Assembly (NCBI GenBank): GCA_902779075.1 | Contig: CACZAK010000002.1 | Location: 1 to 64,000 of the forward strand | Length of the DNA stretch: 64,000 bases | Reading direction: 5' to 3' | Origin: an uncultured bacterium | GTDB lineage: Bacteria > Verrucomicrobiota > Kiritimatiellia > RFP12 > UBA1067 | In this document: piece after piece, positions 25,442 to 34,333 of the stretch | Numbering within the stretch: position 1 is the stretch's first letter | Layout of the letters: each line of letters opens with the position of its first letter | Position numbers and translations under genes: made by a program | Notes under the pieces: generated by a model | What the model saw: the letters and a program-made list of their open reading frames with translations, nothing else | Told to the model about the DNA's origin: nothing | Database searches by the model: none

Positions 25442-26370
25442 CAAACGAAGTAGTTGAAGCAGCGGCAAACACGACCAACGCGCTCACGTGCGCCGCACAG
25501 ACGGCAGGTGCAAAGCTTGTCGATACCGTGAGCCGGCAGGCGGCGGAGGGCCAGGCGGCCTTTAAGCAGGCGACGACATGGCTGACCGAGAACGGTCTTG
25601 ACCTGGCCGTCAACCTGCTTTCAGCCGTGCTGATACTGTTCGTCGGCGGGCTCGTCGTGAAAGGCATCGTCGCGGCGGTGCGGAAATCCCTCTCAAAGGC
25701 AAAGCGCGTGGACGAGCTTCTGCGCACGTTCATCTGCAGCGTCGTCTCGAAGACGTGCTGGGCTATCCTGTTCGTCGTAGCGCTGGGACGTCTCGGGGTG
25801 GACGTGGGGCCGCTCGTGGCGAGCCTCGGCGTGACCGGCGTCGTGCTGGGCTTCGCGTTCAAGGAATCGCTCGGCAGCCTCGCAAGCGGACTCATGATCG
25901 CGCTCAACCACCCGTTCAAGGTGGGCGACTACATCATCGCCGGCGGCGTGGAGGGTTCCGTAATTGAACTCAACATGATGGCAACGGTACTTGCAACGGC
26001 GGACAACAAGAAAATCACGGTGCCGAACGCATCCGTCTGGGGCAGCGCGATCACGAACTTCAGCGCCCTAGGCAAGCGCCGCGTGGACACCGTCGTGGCC
26101 GTCGCATACGGCACCGACCTCACGAAAGCCGTGTCTGCGGCACGTGCGGCTCTCGCGAAGGTTCCCGGCGTGCTGCCTGACCCCGAACCGACCGTGGCCG
26201 TCGGATCGCTCGGCGAATCCTCCGTGACGATCAACGTGCGCCCATGGGCGGCGTGCGCGGACTACTGGACCGTGTTCTCCGGCGCCCAGCAGGCGGTCAA
26301 GGAGGCGTTCGAGCGCGAGGGCATCTCGATTCCGTTCCCGCAGCTCAGCGTACACATGGCCAATTCGTAA
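25438..26370 (+). CDS. MscS-family mechanosensitive channel
   Basis: 310 residues. The start ATG overlaps the preceding stop and has a strong AAAAGGAG site. An N-terminal helix precedes three predicted transmembrane segments. TM3 carries the Gly/Ala-rich pore motif (VASLGVTGVVLGFAFKESLG), followed by the beta domain with PFKVGDYIIAGGVEGSV and KITVPNASVWG. It is close to the small MscS class. These channels release solutes on hypo-osmotic shock in the inner membrane. Co-transcription with a membrane acyl synthetase is unusual and may reflect envelope homeostasis. The stop is 3 bp from the stop of the convergent glycosyltransferase gene, without a visible terminator. Confidence 0.9.
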   Translation: MTNEVVEAAANTTNALTCAAQTAGAKLVDTVSRQAAEGQAAFKQATTWLTENGLDLAVNLLSAVLILFVGGLVVKGIVAAVRKSLSKAKRVDELLRTFICSVVSKTCWAILFVVALGRLGVDVGPLVASLGVTGVVLGFAFKESLGSLASGLMIALNHPFKVGDYIIAGGVEGSVIELNMMATVLATADNKKITVPNASVWGSAITNFSALGKRRVDTVVAVAYGTDLTKAVSAARAALAKVPGVLPDPEPTVAVGSLGESSVTINVRPWAACADYWTVFSGAQQAVKEAFEREGISIPFPQLSVHMANS

Positions 26371-26373
26371 GGC

Positions 26374-27411
26374 TCACTGTCCGTCAAGAACAGCCTTCAT
26401 ACTCCGACTGAAAACTGCCGGAGCGAAGCGTGCGGCCTGAGCACGGCAGCGTTCGGGAGCCCATGTGCGGCTCTCGAACTCTTCTATGGCGGCACAGAGC
26501 GAATCAACCGTCTGCTCCGAGAAGAAAAGTCCCGTCTCGCCGGATAATACCGTCTCGCGCGCCCCGCCCACGCCGTATGCGATGACAGGCGTTCCGGCGG
26601 CCTGGGCCTCGACGGGCACGATTCCGAAATCCTCCATGCCGGGGAAAAGCAGCGCCCGTGCTCCCGCGTATGCCGCGCGCATGTCCTCGCGCGTGAATTC
26701 CCCGCCGCCAGCCACGACGAGGCGTCTGCCAAGCCGCGCGCAGGCCGCGCGGGCGAGGTCTAGCCGCTTGTACTTCACGGGCGCGCCGGCGAACAGGTAG
26801 TAGTCGCCGGGGTTCTGATCGCAGTCGCCGAAGAACTCCACGTCCACGGGAGGATAGACGACCGTAGAATCACGGCCGTAGATGCGCTTTATCCGATCCG
26901 CGACGAACGCGCTGTTGGCGACAAACGTATCTACCGATTCTGCGCTCTTTAAATCCTCGCGTCTGAGGTACGGCGTGAAGAGACGCATTGCAAGCTTCCC
27001 CAACGGACCTGCGTCGCGGTAGTACTCGTCGTGCAGATCCCAAAGATAGCGCATGGGCGTGTGGCAGTAGCAGATATGTCGCGCGCCCTTCGGCTTACGT
27101 ATACCCTTGATCGGCCCAGACTCGCTGGAAACGATGAGATCGTATCCGTCGAGCGCGATCCTGCGCGTCGCAAGTGGCATGAACGGCAGATACGCCTGCG
27201 GTTTCCGTCGGCCAAGCGGCAAACGCGCGATGAACGTCTCCCGAACGCGATGCCCTTCCCACACGCCATCCTCGCCAGACGTGCGCATTTTTCGACCGAA
27301 CGCATGCGTATAGATGTCGGCGTCCGGCAACAGACGCCCAAGTGCGGACAAGACCTGCTCGCCCCCGCGACGGTTGGTCAACCAGTAATGCAGCAACGCC
27401 GTCTTCATCAA
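26374..27411 (-). CDS. GT4 glycosyltransferase (WbaZ/mannosyltransferase-like)
   Basis: 345 residues, GT-B fold. The N-terminal half (MMKTALLHYWLTNRRGGEQV, then YCHTPMRYLWDLHDEYY) is typical of WbaZ-like mannosyl/rhamnosyltransferases. The C-terminal half has the nucleotide-sugar motif (YAGARALLFPGMEDFGIVPVE) with the E-x7-E pattern. It is the last gene of the long glycan operon and overlaps the previous gene by 4 bp. It acts at the cytoplasmic membrane on a lipid-linked glycan; donor and linkage cannot be read from sequence. Confidence 0.85.
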   Translation of the reverse strand: MMKTALLHYWLTNRRGGEQVLSALGRLLPDADIYTHAFGRKMRTSGEDGVWEGHRVRETFIARLPLGRRKPQAYLPFMPLATRRIALDGYDLIVSSESGPIKGIRKPKGARHICYCHTPMRYLWDLHDEYYRDAGPLGKLAMRLFTPYLRREDLKSAESVDTFVANSAFVADRIKRIYGRDSTVVYPPVDVEFFGDCDQNPGDYYLFAGAPVKYKRLDLARAACARLGRRLVVAGGGEFTREDMRAAYAGARALLFPGMEDFGIVPVEAQAAGTPVIAYGVGGARETVLSGETGLFFSEQTVDSLCAAIEEFESRTWAPERCRAQAARFAPAVFSRSMKAVLDGQ

Positions 27412-28325
27412 ACGCCCTCCTCCATCAACGCGGCAAGCCCTTCCACGTCCTCGACCTTGAAAAGCTGGGCGGCGACGTAGTCCTTCAGGACGTCACGGTT
27501 GCCGGGGCAGTCGCTGGCAATGACGGCGCGGCCGCGCGCAACCGCCTCGAGAAGGAGATACGGCATTCCCTCCCAACGGCTCGGCGCAACAAGTTTTTCA
27601 CCGCACAACATGTAGACGCCGGCGTCTGGGATTTCCCCGGCGAACTCAACGAGGTCAGAGATTCCAGACGCCTCCGCAAAACGCTTCATCGAGTCCAGCA
27701 TCTGACCACCGCCGATGAGAAGCGTCCGCCGCCTGCTCGCCCGCAGGCGGTCCTGAACGCGGGAAATGGCCTGAAGCAGGATGTCCTGTCCCTTCTGAAA
27801 GTCAAAACGCGCAATGCAGACGAACGCGAACTCGCCGATAGTATAGCGAAGTACTCCTTCTGGTTGCCGCAACTCCACTGCGCGAACCGAATTCGGCTCA
27901 ATGACGACTGGAAGCGCGGAACCGTAGAGCCGCTGTATATCCGCCGCGTCCGTTTCCGTGAGCGCGATCAATTCGTCGCATCTGCGGTAGAGCCAGCGTT
28001 CCAGGGAAAGACGAAGCGCACGCCGAATGCGGTTGTCGAAAGTCTTTGGCAGGAAATCGTATTTGCGGAGATGGATTCCGTGGACGGTGAAGATCACCTT
28101 GCCATTGGGCCTTGAGAACGGATTGCGGAAAAGCTGGACGAGTGCCTTCAGGTGATTAGCGTGAATCACGTCCGCGCTCCATGCGTTCATATTCGCGGCA
28201 GTGCATTCGCCGCGGCACGAGAAGAACACGCGAGACTCGTCTTGCGGATGCGCGGCCATCTGGCGGCGGATGTACTCCATGCCGCCGCCTACGGAATCCC
28301 GGTCAATCAAATAGGCACGCCGCAC
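27408..28325 (-). CDS. GT4 glycosyltransferase
   Basis: 305 residues, GT-B fold with a short N-terminal domain (YLIDRDSVGGGMEYIRRQM; HANHLKALVQLF) and a C-terminal donor domain (FVCIARFDFQKGQDILLQAI, LVAPSRWEGMPYLLLEAVAR). The start is a GTG with GGGAG about 9 bases upstream. It overlaps the GT2 gene upstream by 23 bp and the next GT4 gene by 4 bp, so the three are probably translated together. It likely adds one residue of the glycan repeat or its adaptor. Confidence 0.85.
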   Translation of the reverse strand: MRRAYLIDRDSVGGGMEYIRRQMAAHPQDESRVFFSCRGECTAANMNAWSADVIHANHLKALVQLFRNPFSRPNGKVIFTVHGIHLRKYDFLPKTFDNRIRRALRLSLERWLYRRCDELIALTETDAADIQRLYGSALPVVIEPNSVRAVELRQPEGVLRYTIGEFAFVCIARFDFQKGQDILLQAISRVQDRLRASRRRTLLIGGGQMLDSMKRFAEASGISDLVEFAGEIPDAGVYMLCGEKLVAPSRWEGMPYLLLEAVARGRAVIASDCPGNRDVLKDYVAAQLFKVEDVEGLAALMEEGV

Positions 28326-29100
28326 AGGCCAGAGCTCCCTTCTTGAGAAGTCCGTGACGCGGATCGGACAGCAGGCCGCCAGTCATCCGCGCCCTCAGCA
28401 CCCTCCAAAGCTTTCTGTCGAAAAGACGATGCCTGATCCACAGCAGCAGTACGTCACGAGTGACGCGGTCGTGGAAATCCGCGTACTTTGGTTCCGGCAT
28501 CGCAGAGCGGAGGATTTCCCCTACGCGCGCGAGGTCTTCAACGCGCTTCCGCCCGTCCTGGACGTGCGTAACGGAAGCACCGTTCTCGCAATAGTGGTAG
28601 AACGCCTTGTCCATGACGGCGACGCGGCGCGCCTTGCGCAGAGCCTGAGCCGTCACCATCAGGTCTTCGCCTAACGAAACGGACAAATCAACAGAAATAT
28701 CCTCCAAAAGCTCACGCCTAAACAACTTGTTCACAAGCGCATTGTAGGTATCGCTAGGCCCATTTGAGTCGAACGGCTTGCGGATAGACTTGCCGCCTGC
28801 ACCGTCACGGACAAGTCCGCAGCAAACGCAGTCCGCCGATTCCCGTCGTGCGGCTTCCATCATTTCCGCGATTGCGCCCGGTTCAATCCAATCGTCCGCA
28901 TCGCAAAAGGTAATCCACTCGCCCGTTGCCTTTTCAAGTCCTGCACGGCGGGCGGCGGGAAGAGTTTGCGGACCATCGGCAGGCGGCGCGACAACAACAG
29001 GTTCAACCGAGCCATACGTCTGGGCCGCTATCGACTTGAGCGCCCGCCCAAGCAACGGCGTTTCACCCCAGGCTGGAATGATGACGGAACAGCGCGGCAT
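28303..29100 (-). CDS. GT2 glycosyltransferase
   Basis: 265 residues of GT-A fold. The N-terminal strand is CSVIIPAWGETPLLGRAL. The metal/donor site is ITFCDADDWIEPGAI; a second acidic region follows. The stretch after ASVTHVQDGRKR matches the acceptor-side helices of GT2 enzymes in O-antigen loci. The usual D-D-G-S motif is replaced by PPADGPQT, which is atypical. No ribosome site is evident; the upstream gene stops 21 bp before, so re-initiation is possible. Confidence 0.83.
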   Translation of the reverse strand: MPRCSVIIPAWGETPLLGRALKSIAAQTYGSVEPVVVAPPADGPQTLPAARRAGLEKATGEWITFCDADDWIEPGAIAEMMEAARRESADCVCCGLVRDGAGGKSIRKPFDSNGPSDTYNALVNKLFRRELLEDISVDLSVSLGEDLMVTAQALRKARRVAVMDKAFYHYCENGASVTHVQDGRKRVEDLARVGEILRSAMPEPKYADFHDRVTRDVLLLWIRHRLFDRKLWRVLRARMTGGLLSDPRHGLLKKGALACAACLFD

Positions 29101-29121
29101 CAGTATTGCTTTAATTGGCGT

Positions 29122-30132
29122 TCACGACATGCCGCTCTGCTTTTTAAACTCCTCAACCAGCCGTTCCTGCCGCAACAAATTTTCATAATTGCCATTACGC
29201 ACTTCATCATCCACTACGCAAGCCCCAAAATGCCGGATCGATCCAAGGAATGCGTCATCAACAGGCAGCTTACCCTCCGTAAACTCCTGGTTCTTCTTTA
29301 TTGTATAGCTTGGTTCATACCCACTCGGGGCGGTCAAAATGCGCCCCGTGGTCAAGGTGCCTTTGCTACCCCAGATCTCCAAATCGCATTTGTAGTCATT
29401 ATCCATGCCAAAAGCCACCTGTGCCACAGCGCCCTTTCCGTCTTCCAACGTCGCGGAGCCGTACATGTCAACTTCAAATCCACCCACATAACCAGCGGAC
29501 GCAGCCCTTAACCGGACATCACCGCAAAGGAGCTCTGAAGCCAACTTCATGGTATAGCCTCCTGCATCCAGCAACGCACCTCCACCGAGAGCTTTATTGT
29601 AACGGAAGTCGCGGGCATCACGGCGAGGGAACCCAAAACTGACGCGATAAAGACGTACGTCCCCGATTTCACCGCTCTTCACGATCTTGTCGATGGCAGC
29701 CATTTGCTTATGAAACACGAACATATAATTCTCATGCAAAGCCAATTTTTTTTCAGCGGCCAAGGACACCAATGCCTGAGTATCCGCAAAGCAGGTGGTC
29801 GATGGTTTCTCCACCAGCACATGCTTACCATTTTCCAACGCCATCTTTGCCCATTTGAAATGCAATGCCGGCGGCAGCGGAACATAGAGGGCGTCAATCT
29901 CGTCTGAACGAATTAGGGCACCATATCCCTCAAAAATCTTCCCGCCGTGGTTTTCGACAAAGGCCTGGGCCTTTTCCCTTTCTTTGACAAGAATCTCATT
30001 TGAAGCACCGACAAACTCTTCCCGAGTGGCGACAGCCACGCCAACATATTGAAAGTCCGCAGCCTTTTTCAGAGACGGCAAGAACCGGCGAAAGGCTATT
30101 TCCGACGGGCAGATGATTCCTATCCTAATCAT
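29122..30132 (-). CDS. Gfo/Idh/MocA-family sugar oxidoreductase, probable NDP-3-ketosugar reductase
   Basis: 336 residues. An N-terminal Rossmann domain (IGIICPSEIAFRRFLPSL, without a classical GxGxxG) is followed by the family motif HVLVEKPSTT. The C-terminal dimer/substrate domain begins at LHENYMFVFHKQM. A strong AAGGAGG site precedes the ATG. It sits next to a 2,3-dehydratase and a WecE-like aminotransferase. In 2-deoxysugar pathways a reductase of this family (for example KijD10) reduces the C-3 keto group left by the 2,3-dehydratase, which fits here. Regiochemistry and cofactor are inferred. Confidence 0.82.
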   Translation of the reverse strand: MIRIGIICPSEIAFRRFLPSLKKAADFQYVGVAVATREEFVGASNEILVKEREKAQAFVENHGGKIFEGYGALIRSDEIDALYVPLPPALHFKWAKMALENGKHVLVEKPSTTCFADTQALVSLAAEKKLALHENYMFVFHKQMAAIDKIVKSGEIGDVRLYRVSFGFPRRDARDFRYNKALGGGALLDAGGYTMKLASELLCGDVRLRAASAGYVGGFEVDMYGSATLEDGKGAVAQVAFGMDNDYKCDLEIWGSKGTLTTGRILTAPSGYEPSYTIKKNQEFTEGKLPVDDAFLGSIRHFGACVVDDEVRNGNYENLLRQERLVEEFKKQSGMS

Positions 30133-30143
30133 TTTTGGCCTCC

Positions 30144-31289
30144 TTAGAAACCGTACATCTCCACCAGCACCTTCTTCATGTTTTCAACGGTATAGTCACA
30201 CCCCTCATCGGCAAGGCTGGTGTAGAACGGCAAACGGACGATGCGACTCGCCAGATCCTCGGTGACGGGCAGGCTCTCCGGCTTGTATCCAAGCCTCAAT
30301 CCGTAGGGCGAAGAGTGCAGCGGCAAATAACCGATATACACGTATATCTCCTTCTCCTTGAGCCGGCCCATGAAGTTCATCTTGTCCTTCTCCGACGGGA
30401 AGACGACCCAATATGCATGGTGATTCAGCTGTACGTACTCCTTGGGCTGGAAGACGCCGACGATTCCCTTCTCAACATACGGGGCGAACAACTTGCCATA
30501 CGCTTCGGTCAACTTTGCACGTTTAGCCTTGATTTCCTCTTCGTGTTCCAGTTGCGCGCAGAGCATTGCCGCCAGAACATCCGAGAGCAGGTAGCTGGAG
30601 CCCTTATCAACCCAACTGTACTTGTTTTTCTGCCCATTTATGACCAAGCTGCGATCAGTTCCCTTCTCCTGGAGGAAGGTGGCCCGCTGGCGCCATTCAG
30701 GAACGTTATTCAGCAGCAATCCCCCCTCGCCGGCGCTGTAGTTCTTTGTCTCATGGAAAGAGAAGGCGGCAATGTGCGCTTTCTTGCCCGACGGAACACC
30801 TTTATAGAAGCTGCCGTACGACTGTGCGCAGTCCTGAAAGACAATCAAGTCATGCCTGTCCGCAATCTCCCTAATTTCGTCAATGTCGCACGGCACACCG
30901 GCATAGTCGATAGGCATAATCATCTTGGTCTTCGGTGTGATCAAAGCCTCTATCTTGGTGTAGTCAATGTTCATGGTCTTGGGATCGACCTCACAGAACA
31001 CCGGGAAACCGCCAAAGAGCACAACGGCATTTACCGTAGAACTGAAAGTGTAGGACGGCAAAATCACTTCCTCGCCAGGTTTCAGATCGGCCAACACCAC
31101 GCCCATCTCCAGTGCGGCCGTACCGGAAGGACAGAGGAAGGCGCTGTCGTAGCCATACTTCTCCTTCATCATTGCAAGTATCTTCTTGCAATAGGCGTGG
31201 TTGCCGCACACCTGCCCGCTCCGCAGAGCATCCAGCATGTACTTCTCTTCATCACCAGTCAGGTAGGTCTTGTTAAATGGAATCTTCAT
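30144..31289 (-). CDS. WecE/RffA-like NDP-4-keto-6-deoxysugar aminotransferase (DegT/DnrJ/EryC1 family)
   Basis: 381 residues, PLP-dependent. The sequence follows E. coli WecE closely: start IPFNKTYLTGDEEKYMLDAL, CPSGTAALEMGVVLADLKPG, ILPSYTFSSTVNA, and the PLP lysine (about K181) in SFHETKNYSAGEGG. The substrate-side KGTDRSLVINGQKNKYSWVD also matches. WecE adds an amino group at C-4 of dTDP-4-keto-6-deoxyglucose. The neighbouring 2,3-dehydratase suggests that the substrate here may be a 2-deoxy sugar, giving a 4-amino-2,4,6-trideoxyhexose. Leftward operon order is dehydratase, aminotransferase, reductase. Confidence 0.87.
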   Translation of the reverse strand: MKIPFNKTYLTGDEEKYMLDALRSGQVCGNHAYCKKILAMMKEKYGYDSAFLCPSGTAALEMGVVLADLKPGEEVILPSYTFSSTVNAVVLFGGFPVFCEVDPKTMNIDYTKIEALITPKTKMIMPIDYAGVPCDIDEIREIADRHDLIVFQDCAQSYGSFYKGVPSGKKAHIAAFSFHETKNYSAGEGGLLLNNVPEWRQRATFLQEKGTDRSLVINGQKNKYSWVDKGSSYLLSDVLAAMLCAQLEHEEEIKAKRAKLTEAYGKLFAPYVEKGIVGVFQPKEYVQLNHHAYWVVFPSEKDKMNFMGRLKEKEIYVYIGYLPLHSSPYGLRLGYKPESLPVTEDLASRIVRLPFYTSLADEGCDYTVENMKKVLVEMYGF

Positions 31290-31310
31290 GACGATAGAAC
31301 TTTCTCTTTT

Positions 31311-32678
31311 TCACTTGTAATTCAATGCCGAAATCAGGCTCCTTGCCTGAATGTTCAGGTAATTGTTAAATCTCAGGAAATTGTAGATCTGACGCAGAGT
31401 CATCCAGGTGTATCGAGGAGGGAGTTCCAACGGGAAGCCCTCATCGGCCTCCACCATCATGTTGCGGTTCTGTTCATGGTAGAAACGACCGCCCTCCTCG
31501 CTCTGCAAGGTATCGAAAAGCACCTGGTCCTTCCGTGCGTTTACCACATAATCATAGAACTCTGGCCTTTGATCGCCCACTTTGCCAGTTAGACATTGTA
31601 CCGTAGGGGCCAGCTCAATCACGTCAAAATTGCCGCATTCCAACTTGGCTTGGACAAGGAAGTGATAGATGCCGTTAATCCGCTTGACGATAAAGGCGCA
31701 CAGGCCCTGTTGCATAGGCTGCACCAGTGGCTGGCTCCACGTGGCGACCTCTCTATTTGATATGGTCACGTTCACGCCTATTATCTTAAAATACAGTCCG
31801 TCGTCACGCACAATTTCCCTGTCGGTCTTCTTCCACCCCGGCATATCCAACACAGAGCAAGGCGATACGAAGAGGTCGTACTTAGCCTTCAAGGATGTAA
31901 GCCAACTCAGATGGTCTCGCGAACTGATGTAGCTATGGTTGGTAGTGGATGAAAGGATCAACCCCTTTCCAAATTCCGACATGCCGGTCAACCCGTCAAA
32001 TGGCGTCACGTAGTCACTGATGCTCAGCCCGGACAATACAGTCCGAGTATCCATATTGACCATATTGTCTTCACGCATCAGCTCCTTTATCTGGCCCAAT
32101 GTCATCCAGCGGAAATCCTCCAGCACGGGGACGTCTTCATCTACCTTGATGATGATGTTACGATTGCGCTTACGCAGGAAACGCGCCCCTTGCTCGCTCT
32201 GCAATTGATCGAGGATGATGTTCTCAGGCTTGGCATTCACGAAATATTCAAGATAGTTGGGCTTCTTCCCCGAATGTACTTGCGAGTAGTTGCTCTTGGT
32301 GGCTTGGAGCGTTGGGCTTATCTGCACGCAGTTCGTGTTGCCCGGCTCTATCTTGGCCTGCATCAAGCAGTACAGCACGCCATTGATCACCTTGGTCAGG
32401 ATGCCAAGATACCCAACTTCTGGCTGGTCGATGATCGGTTGCCGCCAGTGACTGTTCGTCCCATAGTCCGTCCTCACGTCGATGCCCACGATCGAGAAGA
32501 ACTTTCCGGAATCATGGCGAATGCTGCCATCCCCGTCACTGTGCCACATTTTCATCTCGGCAAAGGGGATTTGCTCCACGTTCACCGTCACGTCCCTGTT
32601 GCGACGTTTAATCCACTCCCTTAACTCATTCGTAGAGTTAAAAGGGTTGTCCTTAGTAAGAAGCGACTTAATGATCAT
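31311..32678 (-). CDS. NDP-hexose 2,3-dehydratase (EvaA/TylX3-like)
   Basis: 455 residues made of two homologous halves (about 1-225 and 226-455), as in the family. Matching pairs include FFSIVGIDVRTDYGTNSHW with YFKIIGVNVTISNREVATW, and ENIILDQLQSEQGARF with DQVLFDTLQSEEGGRF. Family members remove the C-2 hydroxyl of NDP-4-keto-6-deoxyglucose to give a 3,4-diketo-2,6-dideoxy sugar. These enzymes are best known from antibiotic deoxysugar pathways and are uncommon in O-antigen loci. The ATG follows AAGGGA. The dTDP-glucose synthase and 4,6-dehydratase that feed this step are not in the window. Confidence 0.88.
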   Translation of the reverse strand: MIIKSLLTKDNPFNSTNELREWIKRRNRDVTVNVEQIPFAEMKMWHSDGDGSIRHDSGKFFSIVGIDVRTDYGTNSHWRQPIIDQPEVGYLGILTKVINGVLYCLMQAKIEPGNTNCVQISPTLQATKSNYSQVHSGKKPNYLEYFVNAKPENIILDQLQSEQGARFLRKRNRNIIIKVDEDVPVLEDFRWMTLGQIKELMREDNMVNMDTRTVLSGLSISDYVTPFDGLTGMSEFGKGLILSSTTNHSYISSRDHLSWLTSLKAKYDLFVSPCSVLDMPGWKKTDREIVRDDGLYFKIIGVNVTISNREVATWSQPLVQPMQQGLCAFIVKRINGIYHFLVQAKLECGNFDVIELAPTVQCLTGKVGDQRPEFYDYVVNARKDQVLFDTLQSEEGGRFYHEQNRNMMVEADEGFPLELPPRYTWMTLRQIYNFLRFNNYLNIQARSLISALNYK

Positions 32679-32693
32679 ACCAGAGTTCCCTTT

Positions 32694-32762
32694 TTAGCGC
32701 ATTATGTCCTTGGACTTTCGCCAACTTTCTGCATCCTCAACTTTGGCCATCCTCATTATCAT
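32694..32762 (-). CDS. 22-residue small ORF between GT-C and dehydratase genes
   Basis: The ATG overlaps the stop of the GT-C gene (ATGA), with GGGAGGCGGAGAA before it. The predicted product is charged (MAKVEDAESWRKSKDIMR at its end). It stops 15 bp before the dehydratase ATG and may couple translation of the two genes, or be the stump of a lost gene. No homology is recognised. Confidence 0.35.
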   Translation of the reverse strand: MIMRMAKVEDAESWRKSKDIMR

Positions 32763-34333
32763 TTCTCCGCCTCCCTTCTTGAATGATTTTTCTCATAAAT
32801 ACTGATAGTCTCATCTTCATATATGTTTCGGTACTCGTTAAATTCCAATTTTGTCGTCTTATCGGTGATGATATATCTCGGATTGCTTACAGGCTGGCCA
32901 TTGAAAATGTTGTTCTGGCCAAGTCCCGCAGGAACCATACAATAAAAATTATATATTCTCCCATACAGGGCATAAGTGTTTTCCCAGTTGTCTGCGGTTT
33001 GAGATACTTGCATCTTATCAGAGAACACGGTCGAGTATCTTTCAAACATCTCATACCCTCCTCCATACCAGCTTTGAGGCCGCAACCTGAGCCAGGTACC
33101 CTCCCTAAGCATAGTAATAAAAGGCAAAAACTGCATGAACGCAATGCAAAACAAAATGCATGTAATCTTTGGCCACTCAAGCAAACAAACGATATACATA
33201 CTGAACACAAGCGCCACATTCAACCCCCTGATATAGTTCCATGACGATTTTGTGGTATATAACGAAAGGAAGCCACCGATAAATATTAACAAGGCATACG
33301 CTATAAGAAGATCAAGAGGATGTATATCCTTGCGCTGCTTCAATTTCGCAGCGAGATTGAACAGCACGACTCCTAGCAAGAAGTAATAGGAAAGCAAAAA
33401 GCTTGAAATCCATCCAGCATCCCGCTTGGAATTATTAAGAATAAACGAAATATTTGCGCTTCTATAATTGTCAACCACTGTATGCAAAAGCGTTTTGAAG
33501 AAGTCAAATATGTTTGATTGATTAAATAACCCCTGAAAGGTACCCGGATATGGAGCGGCGGTGTTCTGCAATACCAACATACAACAAAAAGTTGCAAGGA
33601 TAGGCATCAAAATGCAAAGTAAAATGGACATCAAGATGTGATACTTCTTCGGATTCCAATATTTGAGCAAGACATATCCGTAAACAGGAAATAAAAACGA
33701 AAACATAATATAACAGTTCGCAAAGAAAATCAAAGCAATTGGAGCTATCAAACCTAATACTAGGAGATACGATTTTCGTTTTCTGTTCTCTTCGTTCAGA
33801 AGAAAATAAAAAATACCTGAAAGCACGATAGCCATCGAGAATTTCGTGCATTCACTCATACTTGTGAACATATACTGTATGTTTACAAATAAAACACAGT
33901 TAAGAAGCGCAAGCCGTAAAGCAACTTTCCCTTTCGGTCGTGACAAGACAAAGAAAACGATATTGGCGAGTGTCATGTAAAACACATTCATGAACAGGGG
34001 CGACCAATGATGCCAGCCAAATACTTTCCCGAAAAAAGCCATTGCGTAAATGATAGCACCTCCCCAGAAACCAAATGTTCCAATTGGCGCATGTGCTTCA
34101 TTACATCCTACGAACCCCAATGGCCTACCATACTTCACAACAGCGTCAATTTGAGAATACCACCACACTTCATCGCTCCATAGAGGCACCCAATGAAATG
34201 GATTCAAATGAAGAACAAAAATAACCGATAAAAAAATCAACAAAGGAACACAGCAAAACAGAAACCCTGACCAATTCTTCACCCTAGTACATTTCGACAG
34301 GGAGAAAAAGATTGTCGCCATAACATTCTTCAT
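32759..34333 (-). CDS. Polytopic GT-C-type glycosyltransferase, AT-rich
   Basis: 524 residues with about ten transmembrane helices. The first periplasmic loop carries an acidic pair after TM1 (PLWSDEVWWYSQIDA), the usual catalytic position of GT-C enzymes that use polyprenyl-phosphate sugars. The hydrophilic C-terminal 100 residues would lie in the periplasm. The start overlaps the stop of the GtrB-like gene (ATGA), a pairing typical of Gtr-type systems that modify O-antigen after export. Base composition is clearly more AT-rich than the flanks, and codon use differs, which suggests a separate origin. Target and sugar are unknown. Confidence 0.75.
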   Translation of the reverse strand: MKNVMATIFFSLSKCTRVKNWSGFLFCCVPLLIFLSVIFVLHLNPFHWVPLWSDEVWWYSQIDAVVKYGRPLGFVGCNEAHAPIGTFGFWGGAIIYAMAFFGKVFGWHHWSPLFMNVFYMTLANIVFFVLSRPKGKVALRLALLNCVLFVNIQYMFTSMSECTKFSMAIVLSGIFYFLLNEENRKRKSYLLVLGLIAPIALIFFANCYIMFSFLFPVYGYVLLKYWNPKKYHILMSILLCILMPILATFCCMLVLQNTAAPYPGTFQGLFNQSNIFDFFKTLLHTVVDNYRSANISFILNNSKRDAGWISSFLLSYYFLLGVVLFNLAAKLKQRKDIHPLDLLIAYALLIFIGGFLSLYTTKSSWNYIRGLNVALVFSMYIVCLLEWPKITCILFCIAFMQFLPFITMLREGTWLRLRPQSWYGGGYEMFERYSTVFSDKMQVSQTADNWENTYALYGRIYNFYCMVPAGLGQNNIFNGQPVSNPRYIITDKTTKLEFNEYRNIYEDETISIYEKNHSRREAEK

